Source: Mauremys mutica (taxonomy: Eukaryota; Chordata; Testudines; Geoemydidae). From it: a DNA stretch of 64,000 nucleotides. Below the pieces are notes generated by a model. The model was given only the letters and a program-made list of their open reading frames with translations, made no database searches and had not been told where the DNA came from. Of this stretch, positions 23,501-35,500 are shown piece by piece (positions within the stretch are counted from its first letter, which is position 1; the number at the start of each line of letters is the position of its first letter). A program made the position numbers and the translations under genes. The stretch spans positions 145,027,012 through 145,091,011 of the forward strand of contig NC_059073.1 in NCBI RefSeq assembly GCF_020497125.1, in the 5' to 3' direction.

Positions 23501-26500
23501 CCATGGAGCTTAGACACGGAAGGAAATGACGGAGCCCAAGTCCGGGGATAAGAAAGACGTGGGGGATGAAGATCAGAAGGGATCAGCTGGCTCTGAAATC
23601 CTCCGGGCACCCGCCCGCTGGACGCTGGGCTGGCAAGGATCCAACGTTCTCAGCGCTCCAGCCCTGGGCACGCTGGGACGTTCCTGCTAATGTGCTTCCA
23701 CGGGACCTCCGAGAGAGGCCCCAGTCTGGGATCAGGGCCCCTCTGTGCCACATGCTGTACAGACATCGTGCAAGGAAGACCTCCGCCCCAAGGAGCTCAC
23801 ACAATCTAGGCCAGAACTGTGGCTGCATTCTTGGGGAGGCCACTGCACTCGTCCTGTCACTGTGCCGTTACAGGCGGTAGTGGGATCCCCCAGCCGGGCA
23901 GCTCCTCCTGAAGTCTGCGACTCAGATCCGTGCGGTTCTCCTCTCTGAACAGCCGCTCCAGGTACAGATCCCCCCCGCCCCAGCAACGGCTGCAGCAACC
24001 CAGGCCTCGGAACAGCAGAACGATGGAGAAAGGGGAGGAGCTGGTAACCCGGCTCTGCCTCTCTCCTAGTTACATTAACGGCTGCCCTGGAGGGATCTGT
24101 GGGCCAGATTTTGACCTCCAACTGGTGTAAATCCAGAGTGACTCTGGATTAACCGCAGTGCAACTAAGAGGAGGTCTGGCCCTGCATGGAGCTTACAAAT
24201 CCCACCTGTCCTGCAGGGGGGTTCCACTGAACCCCACCAAGTTCCTGGTCACACCAAGACAGGCCCCCTCCAGCAGGGGCAAATGCAGCCCAAAGGCTCC
24301 AGGACCATCTCTTTAGGTACCTGGGTCTCCCTCAGAGGCCTTGGTCCCATCCAGGGCAGCTGGAGCACAGGGGCCCTGGTCATTGCTGAGACCTAAATGG
24401 GGAGTGTGGAGCAAGTATCCCCTCAGGGTGTCTCCTTGGCCCCTCCCATTCCTCCCCCAGCAAGTACAGGGCCCGCTACACAAACCTGCTGCTGCTGAGG
24501 GCAGGGCCTGTGCCCATGGCCCGTCTCCATTTGCCCCTGGAGCACGCCAGCCCATGGCTGTTCTCATACACACGCCTGCTCCCAATGAGCCCCCTTGCTC
24601 CGCTGAGCCAGAGCCCGACACTCACACCAGCGGAGGCAGGACACGCTGTCTGTACAACCAGCGGCTGACCCAACACGGGGTTACAGGAGTCCCGCTCCAG
24701 CCTCTTTTCTGCCAGAGAACCGTGCTGAGCAGACCCGTCGGCTGCCAGCTCACGCAGGGCACGTTCAGTTATTTAGCTCAACAGCTTGGTGGAAAGAGGC
24801 AGAGACCTTGGGGAGGAAGGGGGCTCCCCACTCCTCCTCCCCCCACCCAAATCCGGCCACCCGGGAGATCAGCGCAGAGCTAGTGCCTACCGCTCAGGGA
24901 GTGCAGGCCAAGTCTGCCCACCAGCCTTCGCTCGTCTGCCTTCAGCTCCGCAGCGGCTCTGAGGCCCGGGTACCACTCCTCTGACTTCTCCCAGTCCAGC
25001 AGGTCGGGGCTGCGGAAACGGGACGACAAGGGTGAGACCGGGCAGCTCTTAACAGCTACAGGCGCCGGCTGACAGGAGAGACGCAAACACCCGGGCAGTG
25101 AACCCAGGGCCAGTGGAAGCCCCAGAGGTTCAATTCTTCCAGCTACACGACACAGCATGGGCGGTGGCAGCCCACCATGGCTCAAGCCCAAGCTAGGAAG
25201 AGAACTGCCAATCTGGACCAAGGCCCGGCTCCTGCCCCTGGCAGTGGCCAGTCTTCAGAGGCAGGTCCCCTAAACCTGAGCATGTAGAGCAGAGGTGGGC
25301 AAACTACGGCCCGCGGGACCGTCCTGCCCGGCCCCCGAGCTCCTGGCCCGGGAGGCTCGCCCCCAGCCCCTCCCTTGCTGCTCCCTCCTCCCCCGCAGCC
25401 TCAGCTCGCTCACCCCGCCACTGGTGCAATGCTCTGGGCAGGGGGGATGTGAGCTCCTGGGGCCTGACCCGGTGCTCTGTGCTGCGTGGTGGCGGTGGCA
25501 TGGCCCGGCTCCTGCACTGCCAGCCACCGATGCTCCAGGCAGCGCGATAAGGGGGCACGGTGCGGGGGGGTTGGATAGAGGGCATGGGAGTTCAGGGGGT
25601 GGTCGGCGGCGGGGGTGTGGATAGGGGTCGGGGGGAACAGGGGGTTGAATGGGGGCGGGATCCCAGGGGGCAGTCAGGAAGGAGGGGGGGGGGTTGGATG
25701 GGGAAGCAGGGGTTCCGTGGGGCAGTGAGGGGACAGGGAGAAAGGGTGGTTGGATGCGGCAGGGGGGCCGTCAGGAATGAGAGGAGGGGTTGGATGGGGC
25801 GGTGGAGGTCCGGGGCGGGGGGCAGATAGGAGGTGGGGGCTGGGCCACAACTCCCCTCCCCTAACTCGCCCTCCATACAATTTACGAAACCTGATGCGGC
25901 CCTCAGGCCAAAAAGTTTGCCCACCGCTGATGTACAGTCTGGCTTAGCCCCTGACGTTTGAGGTTTAGTCTCTCAGATCCACCTCTAGGGGGCAGAGGGA
26001 AGCTCGGTGCCCACAGCCCCACCAGCCTGTGGCCCCCCTGCTGAAGGGCGGGTGGGTTTTGCCATGAGCGGCCTGAAACCCAACATACTCATTTCCCAGC
26101 CAGCCGGAGCGAGGCCAGCAATGCGGCAGCGAAAGGCTCTGTGCCATCACCGAAGCCCTGGCTTCTGGGGCATCCAGCCCCACGCTGAGCTCCTGCTGAA
26201 ACCGACGGCCAGGGTCAGTCACCCCAGGGGACAAGGGCCACCGCTCAGCAGTAGAGCAGGCATCCTGGCCTGGCTCACAGCACGGGGTCCCAGCAGGGCT
26301 TTGCTAGTGGGAGCTGGAGTAGTGCCGGCTACACGGGCTGGGAATCTAGCTGGGGTTCGTGACACGCCTGGTGCACCCGGCGCAGGGCCGGCTCTACAGT
26401 TTTCGCCGCCCCAAGCAGCGCACCGAATTGCCGCCACGGACGGCGGGGGCAGTCCGTGTGCCCTTAGGGCAGCAGGCGCGTTTCCGCCGCGGCGGCAATT

Positions 26501-29500
26501 TGGCGGCAGCTTCTATGTTTAGCTGAAGCTGCCAGACAGCTAAATATAGAAGCTGCTGCCCAATTGCCACTGCCGCGGAAACGCACCTGCTGCCCTAAGG
26601 GCACACAGACTGCCCCCGCCGTCCGCGGTGGCAATTCAGTGCGCTGCTTGGGGGCAAAACAACAGGGACTGCCGCCCCTTGCAGAATGCCGCCCCAAGCA
26701 CCAGCTTGGAATGCTGGTGCCTGGAGCCGGCCCTGACCCGGCGGATCTTTCTGCAGCCCCTTCCTTGCGGTCTTCTCTAACCCAAGGCCCCAGCTCTCCT
26801 TGCCCCCCGCCCCCTTTGGGATCTGGGTTGGGGCTACCTTTTGCCGAGGATGACAGGCAGCAGCAGCTCCTCCAGGGACTTCTGCGAGCAGCTCTGTCTG
26901 AAGAGGCTGTTTGCTGTGTACTCCTGGGATCAAGGAACACAACCCGGTCAATTGCTACAGGCCCGGCTAGACACCAGGAGGCCAAAGGCTCTCAAGGCCT
27001 TTGCAGGCCGATCAGCAGCAGTGGGGCTAAAGGAGCCCCCATGCTGCAGCCCGAGCCCGGACGTCTACACTGCAATTAAACAGCCCCGCAGCCCGAGCCC
27101 CGTGAGCCCAGGTCGCTTGGCACAGGCCAGCCACAGGCGTAGTGTAGACGTACCCTACGTGGCCCATCCAGCTAATTCCAAGCCATGCCAGTGAGGCAAC
27201 GGATTCCCCAGGCCTCCATCCGTCCGATCCCAAACTACAAACTCAGTGGGGCCCCAACAAGCTCCTTGGATCCCATATATTCAGGCCAATCCCCAAACAC
27301 AAGATGACCAGATTCCCCACGGCACCACTGGCCAATCATCCCAAGCCACTTGGGGCACGTCTACACAGCAGCTGGCGCTAGCTTGGCTTGAGCTGCATGC
27401 TCAAAACATCACTGGAGAGCTGCAGGGCTCTGGCTGCAGGACTGTTTAATTGTTCGCTCGAACCTGCAGCGGAGACATCCCCCTAGTCCCCAAATTCCAC
27501 CAAGATCATGACACCCAAGAATCTTGCGCCACTAGATTCCCCGAGATCTAGCCAGGAATCGCCAAATCCCCAGGCCCGAAACAGGCAGAAGCCCTAGGCC
27601 AAGCCCCCAGAAGGCTGCCCAATACCTGCAAGGAGAAAGGCTGTGCAAAGTCCATCCGGACACAGCCAAACTCCCGGCCCAGGGCTCGGCTAACGGCCAG
27701 GAGACAGGACCAGAGACCCGAAGGCTGAGCTGAGCCCTAGGAGAGCAGAAGAGCAGAGTCTGTTAATCGGGCGCTGGTGGTGGTGATCACTATATATCAC
27801 TCAGAGGGCACATTAGCTCGGTAGAGGAACAGGCCTGCTCCACTGCAGAGCTGCAGGTGGTGGTGCAGGAGGCTACACGGGGACAGGCAAAGCATCTTCA
27901 GGACGTTGTTCTCCAGGGGCAGAACAAGGCAACACCCGACCCCGCAGGGAGAGTTGGATCAGGGGGCCTCGAACGACCCTCACAGGGTCATGCCAGTTTT
28001 CCGCACCTCAAGGTTGCAGGGAGTGAAGTTTTGCTTCTGCAGGGTGCCCAAGCTAAACAACCCGGCTCTGCAGGAGGGGAGCTGCCCTGTGCCCGCACCC
28101 CTGCTCAGTTTGGAAGCTCCACAGGAGCTCCCAGACGTGGATCTCAGGTGCTCTGCAGAACTGAAAGTCCTGGCTACCACAGCTCTCGGCTTCCAAAGGT
28201 TTGGGACGTGCCTCTCTCCAGAACATTGGAAAAGGCAAGTGGCCTGGTTCCCAGAGCCAGCAGCCAGTCAGCCAATACTGGAAGCAGGGAGCAGGCAAAA
28301 AATAAAAATAAATATAAGAGGAGAGGCTGGTGACCTGGAGAGATCGGCTGCCCTGGGTGCCCAGTGTCCGAAGAGAGGAGCTGGATTGTTGGGAATAGCC
28401 CAGCCAGACCAGAGAGGGAGAAGCCAAGGGGTGAGATCTGGGTCAGGACAGAGACTAGAGCAGGGACGCGTGCTCAGGACGGTGGGTTTGATATGGCCAC
28501 AAGTGGGGTGCCCCAATCAGGACGACGGGAGAAGGTGGGTTTCTCGGGAGGATCCCCTGCAAGGTGCAGAGCACGTACCCAAGTGAAGGGAAAAGGGGTG
28601 AGCGTAGGGTAGAGCTGTCAGTGTCTATGCCAGACCCACCCCCCACTAGAGCCGGGAACACGACCCAGGAATCTCGGCTCCCAGCCCCCTGTTCTAACCA
28701 CTAAACCCCACTCCCCTCCCTTGGCGAGGAACAGAACCCAGCAGTCCTGGCTCCCAGCCCCCTGTTCTAACCACTAAACCCCACTCCCCTCCCTTGGCGA
28801 GGAACAGAACCCAGCAGTCCTGGCTCCCGGCTGCTCTGCTCTGGCCACAACTCCCCTTAATGGCCAGTGGTTCTTACCGAGAGCCCCCCGTGGGACACAC
28901 CAGGGGCCACGTCGTAGGCGATGCCCACGGGCACCAGCATCACATCGGCGACGGCTCCGGCACGGACAGCACCCAGCACCAGAGCCAGCCACTCCCCGCC
29001 AGGGGCGGAGAGCCGGGGCTCACCAGAGACTGGATCCTCCAGGAAGATCACCAGGTGCTGCCGGCTCTTCAGCAGCTCCTCGATGTACTGCGGGCGGGAG
29101 AGGAACCTCATGGGATCGGAGACAGGGTGCAGCCAAGTTCCCCTTCACCCTAAGCCTTGGGGGCAGGGAATATCCCCCCCTCCCCAGCCAGGCGGCAGAG
29201 AAGTGGTGGTTACTCCCTAAAATCGTCTGCTCCTGTCGCCACCCCGGGTGGCCCCATCTGGCTCACCCCTGCTGCCCACCCTCATTCCTTACATCTCCCC
29301 CAGCCAATCACATCCCACCCTCCTTCTCAGCTCCCCCCAATCCCTCCCCTCTTCCCACGGGCCAAAGGCCCCTTCCCCCAGGGGAATAATCCCACAGCCC
29401 GACAGATCTCACAGCCAGGGAGCGCTTCCCGAGATCCAGGTCCAATTTCCTCCTGCGACGTCCACTCTCCACCCCACAGAAGTGTGGTTTTCCACCAGGC

Positions 29501-32500
29501 TCTACCACTCAGGCAGCCCCCCTCGTGGCTCTTAGCCAGAACCAGGCCCTAAATCTGCCTGGGCAAGATCCGGGACTGATGCCCGCAGAGCCCTGCATGA
29601 GCGACCGAAAAATCTACGCAATGCCCAAAGGTCGGGCCACGCTCCACGAAGGTGTCTGAGCGCGATGGAGTCAATGGAAAGACTTGCACTGAGCAAAGCG
29701 GGCATTGGATTGGCCCTGCCTTCTTACGCATAAATCCTAGGGAATTTAGCAGGGAATAAACCAACCGGGGTCTAGAGACCCCGTCTCGTGCCAGGACCCA
29801 AGCGAGAACTTCAGACGTCGTTTTGTGAAAAGCCAGAGCGAGATCCTGGAATAGCCAACGGCCCAGGGCATGAGCATGGCAGGTTCAAATCCCTGCTCGG
29901 CCCGATTCAGCTTGAGGGTTTGAACTTGGGTCTCCCCCATCCAGCTGAGCACCCGAACCACTGGGCTGCTTGCTATTCTGGGGGGCTCGCTCCAGTTTTT
30001 CCCAAAGGAGCAGGGTTCCTGAACAAGCCCCCAACAACCTTCCGAAATAACAATGCTGGGGGGCTCACACACACAACTCCCGCATCCTCCCCATTGAGCA
30101 GGTGGGGAAACCGAGGCAGGGGCAGCAACTCGGCCCAGGTCCCACAGTGAGTCAGTGGCAGAGGTGGAATTAAGCTAAGCGCCCGAGCAGTGCTCATCAA
30201 ATGAATGAGACTGAAACCCGGGAAGGCCCTGGCTCCCAGGCCGGTGCTCCGTCCATGCGGAGGGTCCATCTAAGCAGGGCGGGGGTCGTTCTGACCTGTA
30301 CCCCTCCCCTCCAACGGCTGGCACCTGCAAAGCTGGGGAGGGGACTGAGCCATACACCGAGCTCCAACTGACGGGAATGGGAGCAGGGTGTCTAAGTCTC
30401 CTAGTCAGCTATGAAATCCTTAACCACGTGCTTTAGGAGTCTCAAACCACTGGCTAAGGCTTTCACCACGTTCCCCCCTCCCCCAGAGTAGGGTCCCACG
30501 CCACCCCTTGGCTCACGGCTCAGCTGCACGAACTCCTGCCCCTCCCCCACTTACCGAGGTGAGGACGGCCCTGGAGAGCGCGCCCCAATCGCCATCCGGC
30601 GCGTGCTCTGCTCCAGGCGGCAGGAAAACCCCTCCCAGCCGGCTCAGCAGGGCCCTGCAGGCAGAAACAGACACAGACACTGCAGAGAGCCCACCTGGGC
30701 CTCCCCGGGAGACAGGACGGCCACCTCTCCCTCCCAGCCCTTTGCCCGTGGTCCCCCGGCGGGAGAAAGGTTCCGAGGGAGAGGCCAGAAGAATGAAAGT
30801 AACGGGGCAGATGAGGAGAGAAACAGGGGAGTCACACAGCTCAGGGAGCCGGCCACGCAGAAGTCAGATGCCTGTAACTCCGGCTCTAAGCCTTACCTGA
30901 GGCTTGGGGTAAAGGTCTGGTATTCCCAGGTCACCCGGGGCACCCCCAGGCCCTGAGAAAACAGGAGGAAGGGGAGCAGCAGCCCATCCAGCTGGGACTT
31001 GCGAGTCGAGAGGAAAACCAGTGGGACGTCAGGCTGCAAGGAGAAAACGACGGGGGGTGTGCGGGGTGCAGCTGAGGCTGCGTACCAGCACAGGTGAGCC
31101 CAGGCCTCCCACGTTCGCCGAGGAGTATCCACCAGGCAAGCCCGGCCACACTGACAGGACAGGCATTTCCAGGAGCATTTCCCAGGGTTGTCTTAGCCCC
31201 TGGCCGGCTGTGGCCACTCCAGGGCTGGGTTCACAGTGTAACGTGGCAGAACCTGTCCGTCTGCTCCATGAGGCTTGTGCAGAAGCACTCTTAGCCCACC
31301 GGTGCCCCCAGCTGCGGCGAGACGCCCTGCTACCAGAAACGGGCCAGGGACCCAGCAGCGGTGGAAAAGCGTGTGCGTGGACGGGAGGGGGATTTGGATT
31401 TAAACCCACATCAGAGCCCTCATCCACACTACAGAGGGACCCACAGGCCACGCCATGCCAGCTGAACAATGCGCACAAAGGGGGACCCACTGCAGACAAT
31501 ATACTGCACACCCCTACAAGATCCTGGGCACTGCTCCCCACACAGCCCCCTGGCAAGTCACCGGATGCCCGGGGCCCAATCCAAAGCCCACCGGGATTTT
31601 TCCATTCACTTCAATGAGCATTTGATCAGACCCTTAAATAGAAAATTGGTCCGTGGCGACCGGAGACAAGTCCCACGCTCTAGACGACAGCTGGAAAGGC
31701 CTCTGGTGGAGGCGCACAACGGAGCTTGATGCCCCAAGGACCCAGATGTGCGGCCCTGTGAGCAAACCGCATACCCTGCCTGCAGAGGAGCTCTCAGAGC
31801 ACTCTGCGAACAGCGGAGGGGCTCTGTCCACTTGGACACCAAGCCCCTGCCACACCTGCTATTGCAGAGGTCCCCAAACTATGGGGCTCGCCCCCCTAGG
31901 GGGGCATGGAGGAACATCTGGGGGATGCAGGGGTGCCCAGGCTAGTCCCCACAAGCGGTGAGGAGGGAGTGCCACCCAGCTCCTCCCTGCCCCCAGCTCT
32001 GATCTGGTCCAGCCCCCAGCCACGTCCCCGTCTCCCAGCCCTGCGCCTGGCCCTGTCCTCAGCCTCAGCGCGGCTCCGCTCCTGGCCCTGCACCAGCCCC
32101 CAGCCTCCGCCACTGGCCACGGCTCCCTTCCCAGCCCAGGGCCAAGGCTGGGGGCAGATCCGTAAAGCGCCTTCGCCTAAGCCTGGCAGGGGGCGCTCAG
32201 GGGCCAGGGCCCGCAACTGCTGCCAGCTTGAGATCAAAAGGGCCGAGTGACTCAGGGACTTAAGCCTCATTGACTCTCTGGGATTCAGGCTCCTAAGGCA
32301 GTTAGGCCCTGCTGAAAACGTGACCCTAAGCAATTTGCCTCCAGGCTGCACAAGGATTCAGGCAGCGTCGGGAACGGGACCCAGCTCTGCGCCCTGTGCT
32401 GAGCCCACTACGTGGTGACCACAAGCATCAGCGCGAAGGTGCCAGGGTAACTGAGTGTTGTCGGGAGCCCTACCTAAGGAGGAAGCGGAAGGATGGGCCG

Positions 32501-35500
32501 GTGGCTAGGGTTCCAATCCCTGCTCTGCCATAGACTCCAGTGTGACCCTGGGCAAATCTCTTAGCCGCTCGGTGCCTCAGTTTCCCACCTGTACAATGGC
32601 GATATCAGCCCTGCCCTGCCCCCCATGCATGAGGATAAAGGCATTACGGGAGCTCAGACACTAGGGTGGCAGGACTCGCCCAAGTGCCTTAGGCAGATAA
32701 CCCGAGGAACAGGGCTCTTGGCAGAGCCATCTCAGCCCCCCCACTGCTCCTTACCGTCTGGGCTGCCCGGCGCACCATCTCCAGCTGCCCTTTGTGGAGC
32801 AGCACGTTGAGGAACACGCGGTTGAGGAGTCTGAGCAGAGCCCAGCTGCAGAGCCTGGGGGAGAGGGAAAGAAAGGCTCGCTGATATCCCATACCAAGGC
32901 TTTCGCCTCCTGCTCGATCGCCTGGCAGCCACAATCCTGGAAAGGACCACCGGCCCGTATAACTCTCAGTGGACACGTTCATACCTCCCTCCACCTTTCT
33001 CCAAGTGGGGCAATCCCGCGTTAGGCCCCTCAACAACCTCATTTCCCATCACGGAGTGTCCATCCCCAGTCTCTGCGCCCTACGCTAGGAGGGGTGGAAT
33101 CACACCTTTATACACTCTACTTTCTAAACTTTACTGGCATCTTCTACTCATCAGCCCCGACATTTGCCCCAAGGAGCTACGGTACGATGCCGCGCATCAC
33201 ACGGGCGGGCACCACCGTCAGTCACCACCAGTTCTAGGGATTTCAATTCCCCGTCTCCCCGCAGCGTTCCCCACCGAGCCGCACACGCTCACCACCTCCA
33301 GGGCCGGGAATTCACTCGCTCCTCCCTGCCGCTTGCCCATGGGGAGGACTGGGCTGAGAACCTCCCGACTCATTTCACAGAAGCCTGAGAGTTTAAACAA
33401 GCCCCCTCCAGGCCTGACCCAGAACATAAGCCGGTGCCAGGGCAACCGTTCAAATGCGTGGTACACGGGAGGGCTGCTGGGAAACTCATCCTAGTTCAAC
33501 CCCATCCGGCCTGGCACTCTGGGGCCCAAACAGACCCCCACTGAAATCAACGCTATACAGTGGCACCCACTCATTCTCCACACGACCCCATCGGGCCAGG
33601 CGCTGCACATACACACGAGAGAGAAGCATGGCGTTGCCAGCTCTTGTGCTTTTACCGCAAGTATTGCAATAACTGGCATATTAGGAACCTAGGAGCGGAA
33701 GGGACCTCCGAGTCATCAGGAGCAGTCCTGTGGTATCGCAGGCCACCCGGCATGCCATCCCATTTATCAATGTATCAAGGTCCATTTTAGAACTAGTTCG
33801 GCTAGTTTTCCCCCTCTCCCCCCCACTACTCCTGTTGGTAGTTAGGAAACCTTCCTCTCATTTCCAGCCTACATTTCCTCATGGCCAGTTTATCCCCATT
33901 CGATCTTGGGCCAAACATGGTCCTTGAGCTTCGATAGCTCTTCCACCTCCCTGGAGTTTTTTAAAGCTCCAGCTTCCGGAGTCATGCGTGAGAATCCGGA
34001 TGCGTGAGAATCTCAGCTTCTTTGATTGAGCAAAAGTTTCCAGCCCTTGTTGTAGAGGTAGAAAAGCATGAAAATAGGCCCCCAGCACAGCCTAGTGGCT
34101 CAGAAGCCAAAAGGAGAGCCCCCCACCTCAATATTTTTTTTAATGTTGTGGTTTTTCTGGGGTTTGCAGTGCTGACACTATTACACTCTCCATTTTCCAG
34201 ATGGGGAATGGAAGCAAGGAGAGTTAAATGACTTACCCAAGTGACTCAATGACAGAGGAGAAACTCAAAACGCAGACTTGCTGCGTCTCAGGCCCAGTCT
34301 ACACGAGAAAATTAAGTCGGCTTAATTTCCGGGGTGTGAAAAATCCACCCTAAGAGTGAGATTTAATTCAAATGCAGTGTGGTCTAGTGGTTAGAGCACT
34401 AAACTGGGTCTCATGCCACCTGGGCCCAATTCCTCGCTCTGCCCCTGGCCTGTTGGGTGAGCTCGGGCAAGTCAGGTCCCCCTCTGTGCCTCGGTTTCCC
34501 CATCTGTACAACAGGGCTAATGGCACCGACCCACCTTTGTGAAGTGCTTTGAGATCCTCAGATGAAAAGCGCTACATGAGCTAGGTATTATCATCACATT
34601 TCAATGTTCAACCCACGTCTTTAAGCTCCCACAAAGTAAATGAACAAACAGGAGCTCTGTTTGCAACAAAAAAATTAACGCCCCTGCGTGATTAGGAAAA
34701 AAAATACAATAAAAATAAAATAAGCCCAGCGTGCAAACCCAGAACCCATCTCCCCCATCCCCACCCCCGAGCTCCTGCGTGATGTTTACCAGAAGTCTCT
34801 AAATGCTTTTATCCCTTGGGCAATTTCCCCACTTTAAATACTCAGACTGTTCGGAAAGGTTCTTTTATTACAGCTCAATCAGAGAAGCAATTAGGCCTCA
34901 ATGGAAACTTTATCTGCCAATTTCTCAACAATCAAAAAAAAAAAGTTCACCTTTTCTTTTAGGTGAAGGCTTTGATGTTCACTTCCATGGGAAACGTTAG
35001 CACTCGTTAAAAGGGGATGGAGCTACCGAGAACGCACCGAGGTGCTGTACGGGCTTCCCCACGAAGCTCGGCCAATGCCCCTCCATCCCGACCCACCTGC
35101 AATTCTGCTAACACCTCTCAGGTCCGACCCACAGCCCACCCTGCTCCAGCCCCGAGCTACTTCACGCACAGCTCTGCCGGAACCCCTCAATCCTGACCTG
35201 CATCCCTGATTCCCCAGCCCCTGGCTCCCCTCCCCCACCAGCTCTGCCGGTACCCCTCAATCCCAACCTGCAATCCCCTGGTCCTCCAGCCCCTAGGCCC
35301 TCCCCCCTTCCTCCCCTCCCCCAAACCCAGCTCTGCCAATACCCCTCAGTCCTGACCCGCATTCCCTGGTCCCCCAGCCCCTGGTTTCACTGCCCCGCCA
35401 GCTTTGCCAGTACCCCTGAATCCTGACCTGCAGCTAAGGTGGCCATGAACACGTTCCCAGAACACCAGACGTGCCAGTACCGCCAGGCATGGCGTGAGCC

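Noticed and set aside
31865..32230. Complete hAT element at 31.9 kb
   Set aside because: Only the left terminus is convincing; no inverted right end or target duplication was found, so it is listed only as a fragment.
34380..34450. tRNA-like sequence 'gtctagtggttagagc'
   Set aside because: It is the head of a SINE followed by the MIR-like body; there is no complete cloverleaf. The same applies to similar heads near 17.47, 42.91 and 50.24 kb.
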